DNA from: an uncultured Oceanospirillaceae bacterium
GTDB lineage: Bacteria > Pseudomonadota > Gammaproteobacteria > Pseudomonadales > Balneatricaceae
Direction of reading: 5' to 3'
DNA length: 64,000 bases
NCBI GenBank assembly: GCA_913057435.1
Contig: CAJXNY010000019.1
Coordinates: forward strand, 22,754-86,753
This document shows, piece by piece, positions 20,401 through 26,985 of this stretch. Each line of letters opens with the position of its first letter. Within the stretch, counting starts at the first letter, position 1. Both the position numbers and the translations under genes were made by a program. Under the pieces are notes generated by a model, which was not told the origin of the DNA, made no database searches, and saw nothing but the letters and a program-made list of their open reading frames with translations.

Positions 20401-23400
20401 CAGCTACACCGGCAATATCATCAGCCAGAGCACCCTCGCACAAACAGAAACCACAGTAACGGTAAATGGTCGTAGAACTCTCACGGATATTGACAGCCAT
20501 ATCGCCGGAAACCGCGCAGGCATCCAGGCAACGGGCAGTCTGCAGCTCAATGCTGCACAGGATATCCAGTTAAAAGCGTCTGATCTTGAGGCCGGTAAAA
20601 CTCTGCTGCTAAATGCCGGTAATAACATTGAACTGGGCGCACTGGTTGAACATGACCGTACAGAGCGACGCTGGCGGCGTGGCCACAGCAATAGCGACAC
20701 CCTGACTAACCAGGTCACCCGGTTGACTGCCGGTAGCCATGCTGAACTGACCGCCGGGAACGATCTGAACCTGGATGGCACCGCCGTCAAAACTGGCGGC
20801 AACCTGGCGCTCAATGCCATCAACAACATCAATCTGAACGAACTGCACGACAGCACCGTCACGGAGAGTCGCTCTACCAAAAAGAGAAGCTTTGGCCGTA
20901 AAAAAGTCTCGGTTAGCAAAAGCACCCGTATCGACTCAATCGGGGTTGGCCTTGATGTGGGCAACAACCTGTTGATCAACGTTGCCGGTACGGACGACAA
21001 CGGACGGCTGCAAACCCGTGACAGTGGTGATGTAAATATCACCGCGGCCAACATCAATGTTGCCAACAATGCTGTGATGCTGGCTGGGGGTGATCTTAAC
21101 CTGAACGCCGGTAGCCAGGTTGATGACAGCTATAGCTACAGCTATAAAAAAGGCCTCTTTGGACTGAAACGTACCAAAGAATCGAACGACAGCCACATGG
21201 TAGACGTTGTTTCGACAACTCTGAATGTCGGCGGTAACAGCCTGCTGCAGGCCGATGGCGATATCAACCTGACCTCTGCTGATCTGAATACCACCGGCAC
21301 CACCCAGCTGATTGCCACCGGTAACAATGGCCCTGGCACAGGCAATATCAACCTGCTGGCCAGCCGTGGTGAGCAACGGCAGATTCATGAATATTCTAAA
21401 TCAGGCTTTAAATTGAGCCTGGATTACAAAAAAGGTTTTCTGGAACGCAAAAAAACCAGCGAAAGCCACAGCAAAGAACTGGGTGTGCTGACCTCCACCT
21501 ACATCGATTCCGGTGGTGACATCAGCCTGAGCAGTCAAAACAACATCGCCATTATTGGCAGCGAGCTGAACAGCGACAACGGCGGCCTGACACTGACCGC
21601 CACCGAAGGCAGCGTCGCCGTCTTCGCAGGTACCGGTAGCCTGACAGAAACCGATACCAGCAGCAGCGACAGCCTGAGCTTTAACCGTCGGGAAGTACAT
21701 GTTGACCAGCGTACACGTAGCGTTGACGAAGCCATTGGCAGCGTGCTCAGTGCCGAAGACGTTGCAATCAATGCAGGCCAGCACATCAACATTGTTGGCT
21801 CTGCGCTGGGTGCTAATAACAGCATTAGCCTGAATGCAGACGAAGATATCAATATCAGCAGCGCTGCGACCTCCACCGACGAAAACTACACCAGCCACAG
21901 TTCGACTACCGGAGTGTTTTCCAGTGGAGGCCTGTCCGTGACGGCGGGCAGCCAGACTGAAGACATCACTCAGATGAGTCATCAGGTGCTCCAGGTGGGC
22001 TCTGAGCTGCTTACCCGCGACGGTGATATCACTGTTAACGCTGGTAATGACCTGAACGTAACCGCCTCTCGAATGGATGCACTGACAGGTGATATCAGCC
22101 TTGAAGCGGATAACGTCAACCTCAACAGCGCCTATAACACCATCGACGATAGCTATGAGCACTACTTCAAGCAAAGTGGCCTCAGCGCCAAGCTTTCACT
22201 GGGCGTACTGGATACTGCTGTAACTGCCGTCAATGCTCTGAAATCAGCCAGCAGTACAGACAATGCCCGCCTGACAACCCTGCAAGCAGCACGTACCGCT
22301 ATCCACACCAAAAAGCTGCTGCAACAAACGGGCGTACTGGATATCAGTGCTGAGGAGGCTAAAGACGGTTTAAATAACGAACTTGACGCGCTAGATAATG
22401 ACCTTGATGCCCTGGCTAACGGTGAGATCACCAGCGTTGAAGACGTCAAACAGCTGGAGAGCAGCATCGAACTCTCTATCAGCGTAGGCAGCAGTTCATC
22501 GTCACAGACCAGCAACAGCCACCAGGCCCAGGCCCTGGGCAGCACCCTGCAGGCCGGTAACAACATCAAAATCGTCGCCCGTGCCGATGATCAGCGTGAA
22601 GACAGCGGCAATATCAACAGCACCGGTAGCATCATTCGTAGTGGGGTAGAAAAAGAAGAAGACAGCACCGAGGCAACGATCCCTGCCGTCGAAGCGAGCG
22701 GCGATATCACCCTGATTGCAGCGAACAAGATCAACCTTGATAGCGCTGAAAAGCGCTACGAGTCTGACAGCGAAAGCAAAAGTAAAAGCTGGGGAGTGGG
22801 CGTAAAAATCAGCACCGGGCAAGGCACGGGCGTATTTGTCTCGGCCAGCAACGCCCGTGGCCTGATCAACCAGACCAACCTGGAATATCTGGAAACCCAG
22901 CTGGGTGCCAACAACGGCAACGTCACGCTGGAATCAGGCGGCGACACCACCCTGCACGGTGCCCAGGTCTCCGGTGACAGCGTAATCGCTGACATTGGTG
23001 GCGACCTCAACATCATCAGCCAGCAAGATGAAGACCACTACCAGAATGACCAGAAATCTGCGAGTGCTGGTGTAACCATAGGCCCCTCGTCGTCCTTCTC
23101 CTTTAACTACAACAAACTGGATGCAGACTCCGACTACATCGCCGTGCAGGAACAGAGCGGTATCTTCGCCGGTGACGGCGGCTTCGATATCACCGTCGGC
23201 GGCAATACCGATTTGAAGGGCGCTGCAATCGTCGGCAGCAACCCGGACAACAACCGCCTCAGCACCGGCAACCTCAGCTGGGATCAGCTGGAAAACCACG
23301 CCGAATACGACATCGACAGCGTCAGTGTAGGAATCAGTGTCTCTGGTAGCGGCGGCGCCATTCCAAGCGGTGGCATGGCCGATGACAGCGGTAGTGCCAG

Positions 23401-25216
23401 TAGTACTACGTTTTCGGTAGTGTCTGATGGCACGATCATCACACGAGATGACCCGAACTTCTCACTGGGCACACTGAAACGCGATCAGGCTGAGGCCCAC
23501 CAGGTGCTGGACCGTATCTTCAATACGGACAAAGTCAGCAATGTCCAGGATGAGGTTGCGGTGCAGCAACTGCTCAGTCAGGAGATGCCTCAAGTTATTG
23601 GTAACTATGCGCAGAGCAAGATGCAACACGCTGAAAACCTGCTTGAACAGGCCCGCCAGGAAACCGATCCGGCCAAAACTCAGACACTGATTGACGAAGC
23701 AAAACAGATAGAAAATAACTGGGGCAAACAGGGTACTTACCGCCTGGTGATGCATACACTCTCCGGTGCGATGAGCGGTAACCTGACAGGGGCTGCAGCC
23801 GCACTGGCTGTCACTTATGGTACGCCTGTACTTGCAGATGCGCTGGACGACATGGGCATAAAGGGCCCGCTTAAAGACAGTATCCTTGTGGCCGCTAGCG
23901 CCGCCGTGGGTGGCGCAGCCAATGGCGTAGCCGGTGCCGTAAATACCAGTGGTCAGACCGTAAATAACTACCTGACACACGATGAATCCTCATTAAAAGA
24001 AAGACTGGAAAAAAAGCTGGTTAGCTGCCGTCTGGAAAACACCTGTGATCAGGCTGAACAAGCGAGTCTGATGGGCCAGCTCTACGTGCTGGGAGAAACC
24101 AGTGAAGGGCGCGAAAAGACTCTGGAATCAGCCAGCGCACTGCCACGCAGCCCCGAGTTCCAGTCTGCACTGGATGAACTTCAACAGACCGTTGATAACT
24201 ACAAAGACGCCGGACCACTGGAACCCGGCAGCACCCAACAACGTGAATATGCCCATGCAAAAGAGCTGCTCCGCATCTATAAAACAGCAGCTGAGTCGCC
24301 TGAGTTTGTGAACTCACTGAACGCTGGTATCCGTGGGCTGATCAACAGTGCACTGTCCGGCGCTGAGGAGGCTATAAACGATATAACCGACCAGGACAGA
24401 GTCATGCTGCATCTCATGGCAGTAGCTGGCGACAAGGATGCGCGAAAAGTTCTTTTACAGGAACAGCTGGATGGGCTGGCAGAACTATGGGGCGCACTAA
24501 CAGCCGGTTGGGAAGAAGTTGACCGCCTGAAAGAGAATGGGGAACAGGATAAATCCGAACAGTTAAGAGCCGAACTGATTTCAGGTGTTGCAACCGTACT
24601 GCTGACAAGAAGGCCTGCCAGAGGGGGGGATGGTAAGGGTGACAAGGGTGGTTCAGATTCTGAATCCCTATCTCAAAATGAAGGTTCTGCTGAAGGCGGT
24701 AGCTCAGGTAGTGACAATGGTACGGGAACAGTTACGGGTGGTGATAGAGGTGATATAGGCCTAACCGATAGTCAGCCCTTATCTGATTTTGACATTTCAG
24801 ATGTTAATCTGCCGGAACTTCCTAGTGGATATCACTACAGAACAGTTGGTAATGAGGTTGTAGTTGCAAGAAACCCTAATCAAGCAACTAATTTGCCTCA
24901 AATGCACTTAGAGGGTGGTACTCTAGTTCTTGGGCCTCGGCCTGGCATAGTCAGAAGTACGGCGACACGGTCGGCGTTTTTGAAAAATCTCGCTAACAGC
25001 GATAAAATTCCGTCAAATATCAGGCAGTGGCTTGAGCAGGGCAGGGTACCACCTGGATACGCTGTTCATCACAAGAAAGCACTTTTTGATGGTGGCACTG
25101 ATGCGGTAGAAAACATGGTTTTACAGGGAGTTGATTTACATAAAATAACACATAGGTTCTACCGTCCTGGTGGTAAAGTTCCTAGTATCGACCCGCCTGA
25201 CCCTAATCCTTATTGA
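11465..25216 (+). CDS. cdiA: Giant TpsA exoprotein: filamentous haemagglutinin/CdiA-like with HNH-type toxin tip
   Basis: The 4583-residue secreted protein has an extended signal peptide (about 36 residues) and then the TPS secretion domain, with NPNGI at 147-151 and the CAGC pair at 153-156. Two long blocks of FHA-type beta-helix repeats (N..G.I.S...L.I.A) follow, split by an Ala/Ser/Gly-rich segment and a conserved stretch (YLVETDPLFT..FLASDYMLDQL, KRYGDGFYEQRLV) at about 2750-2900. A pretoxin region has VNNYL at 4166-4170 in place of the usual VENNYL. After a Gly/Ser/Asp-rich linker, the last ~140 residues carry HHK at 4535-4537 with GG, N and H residues after it, as in HNH/endonuclease-VII-type toxins. 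CdiA proteins deliver such tips into neighbouring cells by contact. AAGGA lies 7 bases before this ATG; GTG one codon earlier is possible. GC content rises from about 14.7 kb, falls near 18.6-19.1 kb and again from 24.6 kb. Confidence 0.85.
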   Translation: MKNDSYSNKTRISSAITLFVYCWQLLFLFISDVSFAEDVVSANRISGKTPIIDAAINGTPIVHIAPPNDDGLSHNQYSHFNVGPDGLILNNSTESVQTQLGGWITESLQLLEKPADLILNEVTSTHLSNLNGFIEVAGPKTDLIIANPNGINCAGCGFINSNKVTMTTGVPVFNQEGALGYLDVTRGNINISGAGVNASELEQLDLLARSLVVEGDVWAQKLNVLTGSQRILPADLSHTSIQGSGYKPLFAVDVKNVGGMYANTIHLIATEEGLGVNSTGRIVALDDDLTLSANGDVSVGEVHAANKISIGAEGDVFLNAETTSVGLTIVGSGRVLQAGSVQANNINISAKIVKNTGSIFQDSSLKSNALVVKADSDITNSGRIHSQSGLYLKSATLIDQAGVISSNSLITIDADDIRLDGTQLYSTEGVTVTSGKVISSKATIGSEGTVSLHSKGSVVLTDTDVITDNEVVIKSGSLAVTDNGRIDSVKTTIHTDNLSNTSLISGKSELTVVSISTNNTESGLIGGGFVTINTESLSNRSATIQASDSLMISARSVINSGSGDKEGLISLGDVKIKSHDFDNSTGKVVSKETQEINVSGSILNDDGLIQSGNDLNINSNEFSSDNGRLSSVKNINLDVNNSLSIDNSTAYADGSIKVDAGRVNGSSNTIQAIDNISITATGQQLTTTSLYAGGNLDLVATAGGLDFNTSHLNSDREATLTASGAVNLDNGSLLAGENVGIQAGEVSNESGIIAAGLSGRYSTLTIDSGHLDNRSGTIVNRSGKAVINTAGSMVDNRNGWIESTQSLTIDAGHLNNSKGQIKSAGAVLSVSSLTNNNGLVHSSDQLTINASSVENNAGLLQSAGALVIAANNVTNYGRAVSNGIVSMNSITLRADSFDNRSGRVIGEADVSFNIENTLDNTSGEIHSGRSLDITAGRFASADSKLVSDLDTRISTKGDTTLTRAAIHSNGKLTIDAAVVNAAEVDIQSQRSTTIRAESQQLTHATINSGGDLSLSATSGDLQLSGSVINVADAVGLDAANTVNIDQARVLSGGGIDVEARYITNRSGEISAGLIKGNAAFNISGGAVDNTSGLIFSNNGSLQINTDDSSLNNSSGRIESQGALVLQTGGLNNTDGTVLGHSLSLAGTDIDNRGGTLSSNGQMDLQLNSLNNDTGLVQSGDGLALNAGQISNRADNDEQGIFSQATLTVIADTLDNLFGNIASLGALEFDVSDQLNTQDGTIQSADSLTLKAGTLQGTRADITASQALNADITGLATLDNANLNAGQALNLTAGQITADTAQLYSETDMAVAAADIQLTSSVLNSQRDLALNASAGEINLQGSDLSSVADASLQASGRINLDDGVLASGGDATLTAAELSNRAGQISAGLLESNTTLQLTTGSLDNTDGLIFNNSGTLQIDTGSSQLNNHTGRIESQGALTLLTGAVDNTEGTVLGDGISLTGSDLDNREGTLSSTDQVDLQLSSLNNDTGLVQSSDALAINAGQISNRADNDEQGIFSQGTLTVIADTLDNLFGSIASLGNMVIDAESSLNTADGIIQSAGDLSLQSGQLTGDRAQIIATGSAQLGATGNLSLDASTITTGQQLVLIADVITGDTADLQSGGNLDITAGNITLANSTANTQGNLLLKAESSALDLTGSGLSVNGASTLTSTGSIDLTDAELVSGAGVAINAKALTNLRGTVIAGANSSNADLILSTDAINNRDGTLLSTTGRVDINSHGQTVDNTRGVIDGHSAVMVNSGDLNNNSGLLQSSGNIALNVKQLSNTDTQSDKGIVSLGSLSLSGSSFDNRNGRVVSQGTQQHSFSGAISTRNGLLHSASTLTLNAQSLAAGGGTISADGNMQLSTAASTELGSAEVYSGGQLRINASNIQSSGFLQSSAAMQLSAGGLQLSGATLNSQQDLTLTASSGGITLQDSTVSALGNAALSATGTVSNQRGSISTGGGVQIAASQLDNTDGTMVAGLSASNASLAIDASTITNAGGTLATQNGDITLDTNGNALDNSKGTVQAGGALVLAGISAIKNTDGVLISGEELSLNLQSLDNTRGLIQAGGSLDLGVQGTINNSGTKSSGGLVTSGDLTISAAGIDNQNGYIASAGKQDFDLTGDLNNSSGELISQGDMSLDANNINNSQGYISGQKAATVTANQINNNNGTIEFEGEALLKVASLQNDGGELASNTLLTVETSSTQLQGKLASQYDLVLKLDGDFNNTSELIAGNSLSITANSFTNSSLLSSAYTLELNGTDLTNDGQIYATDLRLNMSQGLFNNSGGVIDGDSVLIEGGYLHNYGRIYGDDIGIGSSTFHNYSNAVIASRGSLALDNQTIINEQDAMIYSLGDMSIRSGSVSNNAALIEASGNLSIVAGSLTNSNSGVEFTVENDPQTYGYWKEKQVWGQPIGSGFRVSGDIQQHEIWDAFGGSNYFTIREYIDVERTVVNASAPGKIIAGGNMTISGGSVTNTDSIILASGGLNVASSLESIESVSLSKTTTIKRDVHNHMVSLSDSLSDSRGYTWVTTVTVNTEESAASLAYTLGGTEAQQLIAQYSSGSAGNSGAQGATAGEVAAHNVQGGDVQNQAAGTATGTLQGEGSSGVASAQLSPDSTASGLQSQTAASAVTVGDHTPATGSGAQAVQASAAVATTTVEGYQTGVAADVKNLLSQSSPGAVTVANLPTAANGATSSVAGANAADARAASLASVGSRINDMQLAGGKPISGEALNTTVITTNRPAPVTPPSNKLFVLNTSPEADYLVETDPLFTRRETFLASDYMLDQLAKDPSRQLKRYGDGFYEQRLVTEQVTQMTGRRYLSGYSDSQDQFQALMDSGVEFAQRFQLSPGVELSADQMAHLTSDIVWMVETSVTLADGTSTTVLTPKVYLVSVDEEDLYDGGALVSASDITIDTDGAIRNEGSMLADNGIRLRSGQDIANLGQLKTAGDITLDAQNNILNQGGRLGGGGLIQGANIALTSYTGNIISQSTLAQTETTVTVNGRRTLTDIDSHIAGNRAGIQATGSLQLNAAQDIQLKASDLEAGKTLLLNAGNNIELGALVEHDRTERRWRRGHSNSDTLTNQVTRLTAGSHAELTAGNDLNLDGTAVKTGGNLALNAINNINLNELHDSTVTESRSTKKRSFGRKKVSVSKSTRIDSIGVGLDVGNNLLINVAGTDDNGRLQTRDSGDVNITAANINVANNAVMLAGGDLNLNAGSQVDDSYSYSYKKGLFGLKRTKESNDSHMVDVVSTTLNVGGNSLLQADGDINLTSADLNTTGTTQLIATGNNGPGTGNINLLASRGEQRQIHEYSKSGFKLSLDYKKGFLERKKTSESHSKELGVLTSTYIDSGGDISLSSQNNIAIIGSELNSDNGGLTLTATEGSVAVFAGTGSLTETDTSSSDSLSFNRREVHVDQRTRSVDEAIGSVLSAEDVAINAGQHINIVGSALGANNSISLNADEDINISSAATSTDENYTSHSSTTGVFSSGGLSVTAGSQTEDITQMSHQVLQVGSELLTRDGDITVNAGNDLNVTASRMDALTGDISLEADNVNLNSAYNTIDDSYEHYFKQSGLSAKLSLGVLDTAVTAVNALKSASSTDNARLTTLQAARTAIHTKKLLQQTGVLDISAEEAKDGLNNELDALDNDLDALANGEITSVEDVKQLESSIELSISVGSSSSSQTSNSHQAQALGSTLQAGNNIKIVARADDQREDSGNINSTGSIIRSGVEKEEDSTEATIPAVEASGDITLIAANKINLDSAEKRYESDSESKSKSWGVGVKISTGQGTGVFVSASNARGLINQTNLEYLETQLGANNGNVTLESGGDTTLHGAQVSGDSVIADIGGDLNIISQQDEDHYQNDQKSASAGVTIGPSSSFSFNYNKLDADSDYIAVQEQSGIFAGDGGFDITVGGNTDLKGAAIVGSNPDNNRLSTGNLSWDQLENHAEYDIDSVSVGISVSGSGGAIPSGGMADDSGSASSTTFSVVSDGTIITRDDPNFSLGTLKRDQAEAHQVLDRIFNTDKVSNVQDEVAVQQLLSQEMPQVIGNYAQSKMQHAENLLEQARQETDPAKTQTLIDEAKQIENNWGKQGTYRLVMHTLSGAMSGNLTGAAAALAVTYGTPVLADALDDMGIKGPLKDSILVAASAAVGGAANGVAGAVNTSGQTVNNYLTHDESSLKERLEKKLVSCRLENTCDQAEQASLMGQLYVLGETSEGREKTLESASALPRSPEFQSALDELQQTVDNYKDAGPLEPGSTQQREYAHAKELLRIYKTAAESPEFVNSLNAGIRGLINSALSGAEEAINDITDQDRVMLHLMAVAGDKDARKVLLQEQLDGLAELWGALTAGWEEVDRLKENGEQDKSEQLRAELISGVATVLLTRRPARGGDGKGDKGGSDSESLSQNEGSAEGGSSGSDNGTGTVTGGDRGDIGLTDSQPLSDFDISDVNLPELPSGYHYRTVGNEVVVARNPNQATNLPQMHLEGGTLVLGPRPGIVRSTATRSAFLKNLANSDKIPSNIRQWLEQGRVPPGYAVHHKKALFDGGTDAVENMVLQGVDLHKITHRFYRPGGKVPSIDPPDPNPY
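14686..15140 (+). repeat. Internal long direct repeat in the exoprotein gene, copy 1
   Basis: This segment is nearly repeated 951 bp downstream. The closest stretch, around 15019-15135, differs from its partner at only a few positions. It encodes GQISNRADNDEQGIFSQ and the following LTVIADTLDNLFG.IASLG. Confidence 0.75.
15637..16090 (+). repeat. Internal long direct repeat in the exoprotein gene, copy 2
   Basis: This is the partner of the segment 951 bp upstream. The offset is constant across the block, which shows a recent duplication of a unit of about 317 residues of beta-helix rather than ordinary short-repeat similarity. Confidence 0.75.
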
Positions 25217-25225
25217 GAATTTATA

Positions 25226-25627
25226 ATGATAGAAGATCAAGAAACAGTACAATGGTTAAATCTTGTTCATACATCTCCCACGTTTGCTATTAGGGTTGGT
25301 CATGGTGAAGAGCGTTCAAATGTTTTATCTCTCGATATGATTCCAAAAGGTGATGGTGAGTATTGGGTTTGTGGGGTGACTATTCTGAAAAATGGAACAA
25401 ATATTCCATCGGTGTTTCGTGTTAATACGGATACCGGAGGCGATCTAATTGGGGTCTATTGGAATATTAGAGATAAATGGTGGGACTTTCAGGACAGGCC
25501 TTCTGTCCTAACAGAGTTGTCTATGCCCGAGTCAGAAATTTTTCCTTTTGATTGGGAGTACTCGATAACCCTAGAAGAGGATAGCTTTCACTCAAGTGAT
25601 GACAATAAGAACAAAAATAAAGGATAA
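25226..25627 (+). CDS. Candidate CDI immunity protein, 133 aa
   Basis: The gene starts 9 bp after the exoprotein stop and shares the low GC content of the toxin-encoding tail. The product is small, acidic and soluble, without a signal peptide, and ends in a lysine/asparagine-rich tail. It has an alternating strand pattern with many Trp and Phe (EYWVCGVTILKNG, DKWWDF). Position, size and composition are those of CdiI immunity genes, which bind the cognate toxin tip in the cytosol and protect the producer and its siblings. I recognise no specific immunity family. The ribosome site (GAGAA) is weak, so translation may be coupled to the exoprotein. Confidence 0.65.
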   Translation: MIEDQETVQWLNLVHTSPTFAIRVGHGEERSNVLSLDMIPKGDGEYWVCGVTILKNGTNIPSVFRVNTDTGGDLIGVYWNIRDKWWDFQDRPSVLTELSMPESEIFPFDWEYSITLEEDSFHSSDDNKNKNKG

Positions 25628-26469
25628 AAAAATAAAAAATAAAGGGCATATATGGACCCCTCGCCAATGTCCAATACTAGAAAAATAAAGGCCACCCACA
25701 AAAATTCGCACTCTCCTGAAGCGCTGCCTACACTGCATGGCACCCCGCCAGCCGTATCGGCATCATTCTCAGGAGAATGTGATGACCCATACCAGCCGAT
25801 AACAGCTAAGCCTGCTGTGCCTATCACTCTGTGTCCGCGTTAGAAAATCCTTCAATATCCCCCATAGTTCACTTGCTAACCAGGGGGCTTTTGGTGTTTT
25901 ATAGCTGGGCACCCATGTGGGTGGCTACTACAACAGGTTTGTCGAGAAAGGAGCGCCGCAGTACGACGTTAGACAATTTACCTGAATGATAAAAAGCGCT
26001 ACCGCCGGGTGCGTCAACACCCCACGGCAGCTAACCACAACAGACTAAACGAGAGTCCGTAATGGCTACAGAGATGGTACGTCAGGCTTCGCCCTGTTCA
26101 AAGCATTTTTCCTTACTTTTCCTGCACTTAAGGGCGCATCGTTTGCCCCTGCCCGTTATATTGCCCACCCATGCGAGAGCAGGGCGATACCGATGCCAAC
26201 GGGCTGATTTCCGCTACCTTTCACGGGCTGTACTCAGCTGCCTGCGCAGCCGACCGGCTTCACACCCCCCTGTGCAACCGGCGCTGTCGGTGCAGGCAGG
26301 GCCATCGGTTTAACCGGGCCTGACGGTGAAATGAATGTAGCCCTTTGCAGGCCCGTGGCAACACAGGCCTGCTGTTTTGGTGCTACACCGTGAAAAATGG
26401 AAACGTTACCTGCTATCAGCGCATGTAACGGCGCAATGGCTCTGATACAAAGAGCCCAGGGAAAGCACC
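25628..26469. other. Long non-coding or degenerate stretch between the CDI locus and the CsrA-like gene
   Basis: In 840 bp I find no convincing gene. It holds a GGA-loop hairpin before a six-codon ORF (listed separately). A CACCC-AT-GTGGGTG palindrome lies near 25.92 kb, a CCCCC/GGGGGCTTTT pair near 25.88 kb, and a GCCGGGTG/CACCCCACGGC pairing near 26.0 kb. From 26060 to 26395 protein-like stretches appear in different forward frames, for example LFKAFFLTFPALKGASFAPA and then GPDGEMNVALCRPVATQACC. That would suit a decayed gene, a remnant of a satellite element, or a structured RNA. Confidence 0.5.
25764..25802 (+). promoter_or_regulatory. GGA-loop hairpin over a ribosome site, with a six-codon ORF
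   Basis: CATTC-TCAGGA-GAATG folds into a 5-bp stem with a hexaloop exposing AGGA, the motif CsrA-type proteins bind. The same AGGAG is a Shine-Dalgarno 6 bases before ATG of a tiny ORF reading MTHTSR-stop. A CsrA-like gene starts about 670 bp downstream. Regulation by that protein is inferred. Confidence 0.4.
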
Positions 26470-26910
26470 ATGTTAATTCTTAGCACGCATTGTGGCGAAG
26501 CCACCACCATTACCACCCCGGCCGGGGAAACCATCATTATAAGAATCATGCCCAGCGACTATCAGCCTCAGCAAGTACTGCTGGGTATTGAGGCACCCGA
26601 GGCATACACTATCCAGCGCAGCAAAATACGCCAGCGGATAATTGAAAAACTACGTGAAGGCTCCATTTTCAGAGTGACCAGCGTCCTCCACGACAGCTGG
26701 ACAGTCGCAGCAGAAACGGCACATCAGGCCGCAGAGTATTACCAGCAGCAGTACCCCAACAGCTGGCGTGTCTCCACTGAATTAGTGGAAGACAGCCACG
26801 ATCACACCTGCTTTGAACTGCTCATCGCCGCCTGGAAAAAGACACCCGCCTGCCCATGGGCGTACCGAACCCGCTGTAGAACTTGCGGTACGTGTCTGGT
26901 GGCTGGGTAA
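26470..26910 (+). CDS. Divergent CsrA-family RNA-binding protein with C-terminal extension
   Basis: Residues 1-60 follow the CsrA pattern: MLIL at the start, GE at 9-10, a strand ETIIIRIM, then VLLGIEAPEAYTIQR and a helix SKIRQRIIEKL. CsrA is a small post-transcriptional regulator that binds GGA motifs in mRNA leaders. Here the RNA-contact Arg44 has a counterpart (Arg50), but the Arg6-Arg7 pair is replaced by Thr-His. The protein is 146 residues against about 61 in CsrA. The extra 85 include a helical part and a cysteine-rich end (CRTCGTC) that could be a short metal site or a shifted tail. AGGGA lies 8 bases before the ATG. Its neighbours suggest an accessory rather than the core CsrA. Confidence 0.6.
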   Translation: MLILSTHCGEATTITTPAGETIIIRIMPSDYQPQQVLLGIEAPEAYTIQRSKIRQRIIEKLREGSIFRVTSVLHDSWTVAAETAHQAAEYYQQQYPNSWRVSTELVEDSHDHTCFELLIAAWKKTPACPWAYRTRCRTCGTCLVAG

Positions 26911-26985
26911 AATGAAGGGCAGGTAGCGGCTCTCAGTTTTGCATAGCCGCCATCAATAAATAGCGGCCTGAATAGTTTTCAGGCG

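Noticed and set aside
25652..25843. 63-aa ORF downstream of the immunity gene
   Set aside because: No ribosome site, low-complexity and odd residue usage; it lies in a region with a hairpin and a better tiny start. Not supported as a gene.
26062..26313. 83-aa ORF upstream of the CsrA-like gene
   Set aside because: Composition rich in Arg/Pro/His typical of non-coding frames, and other frames look equally protein-like; treated as part of a decayed or structured stretch.
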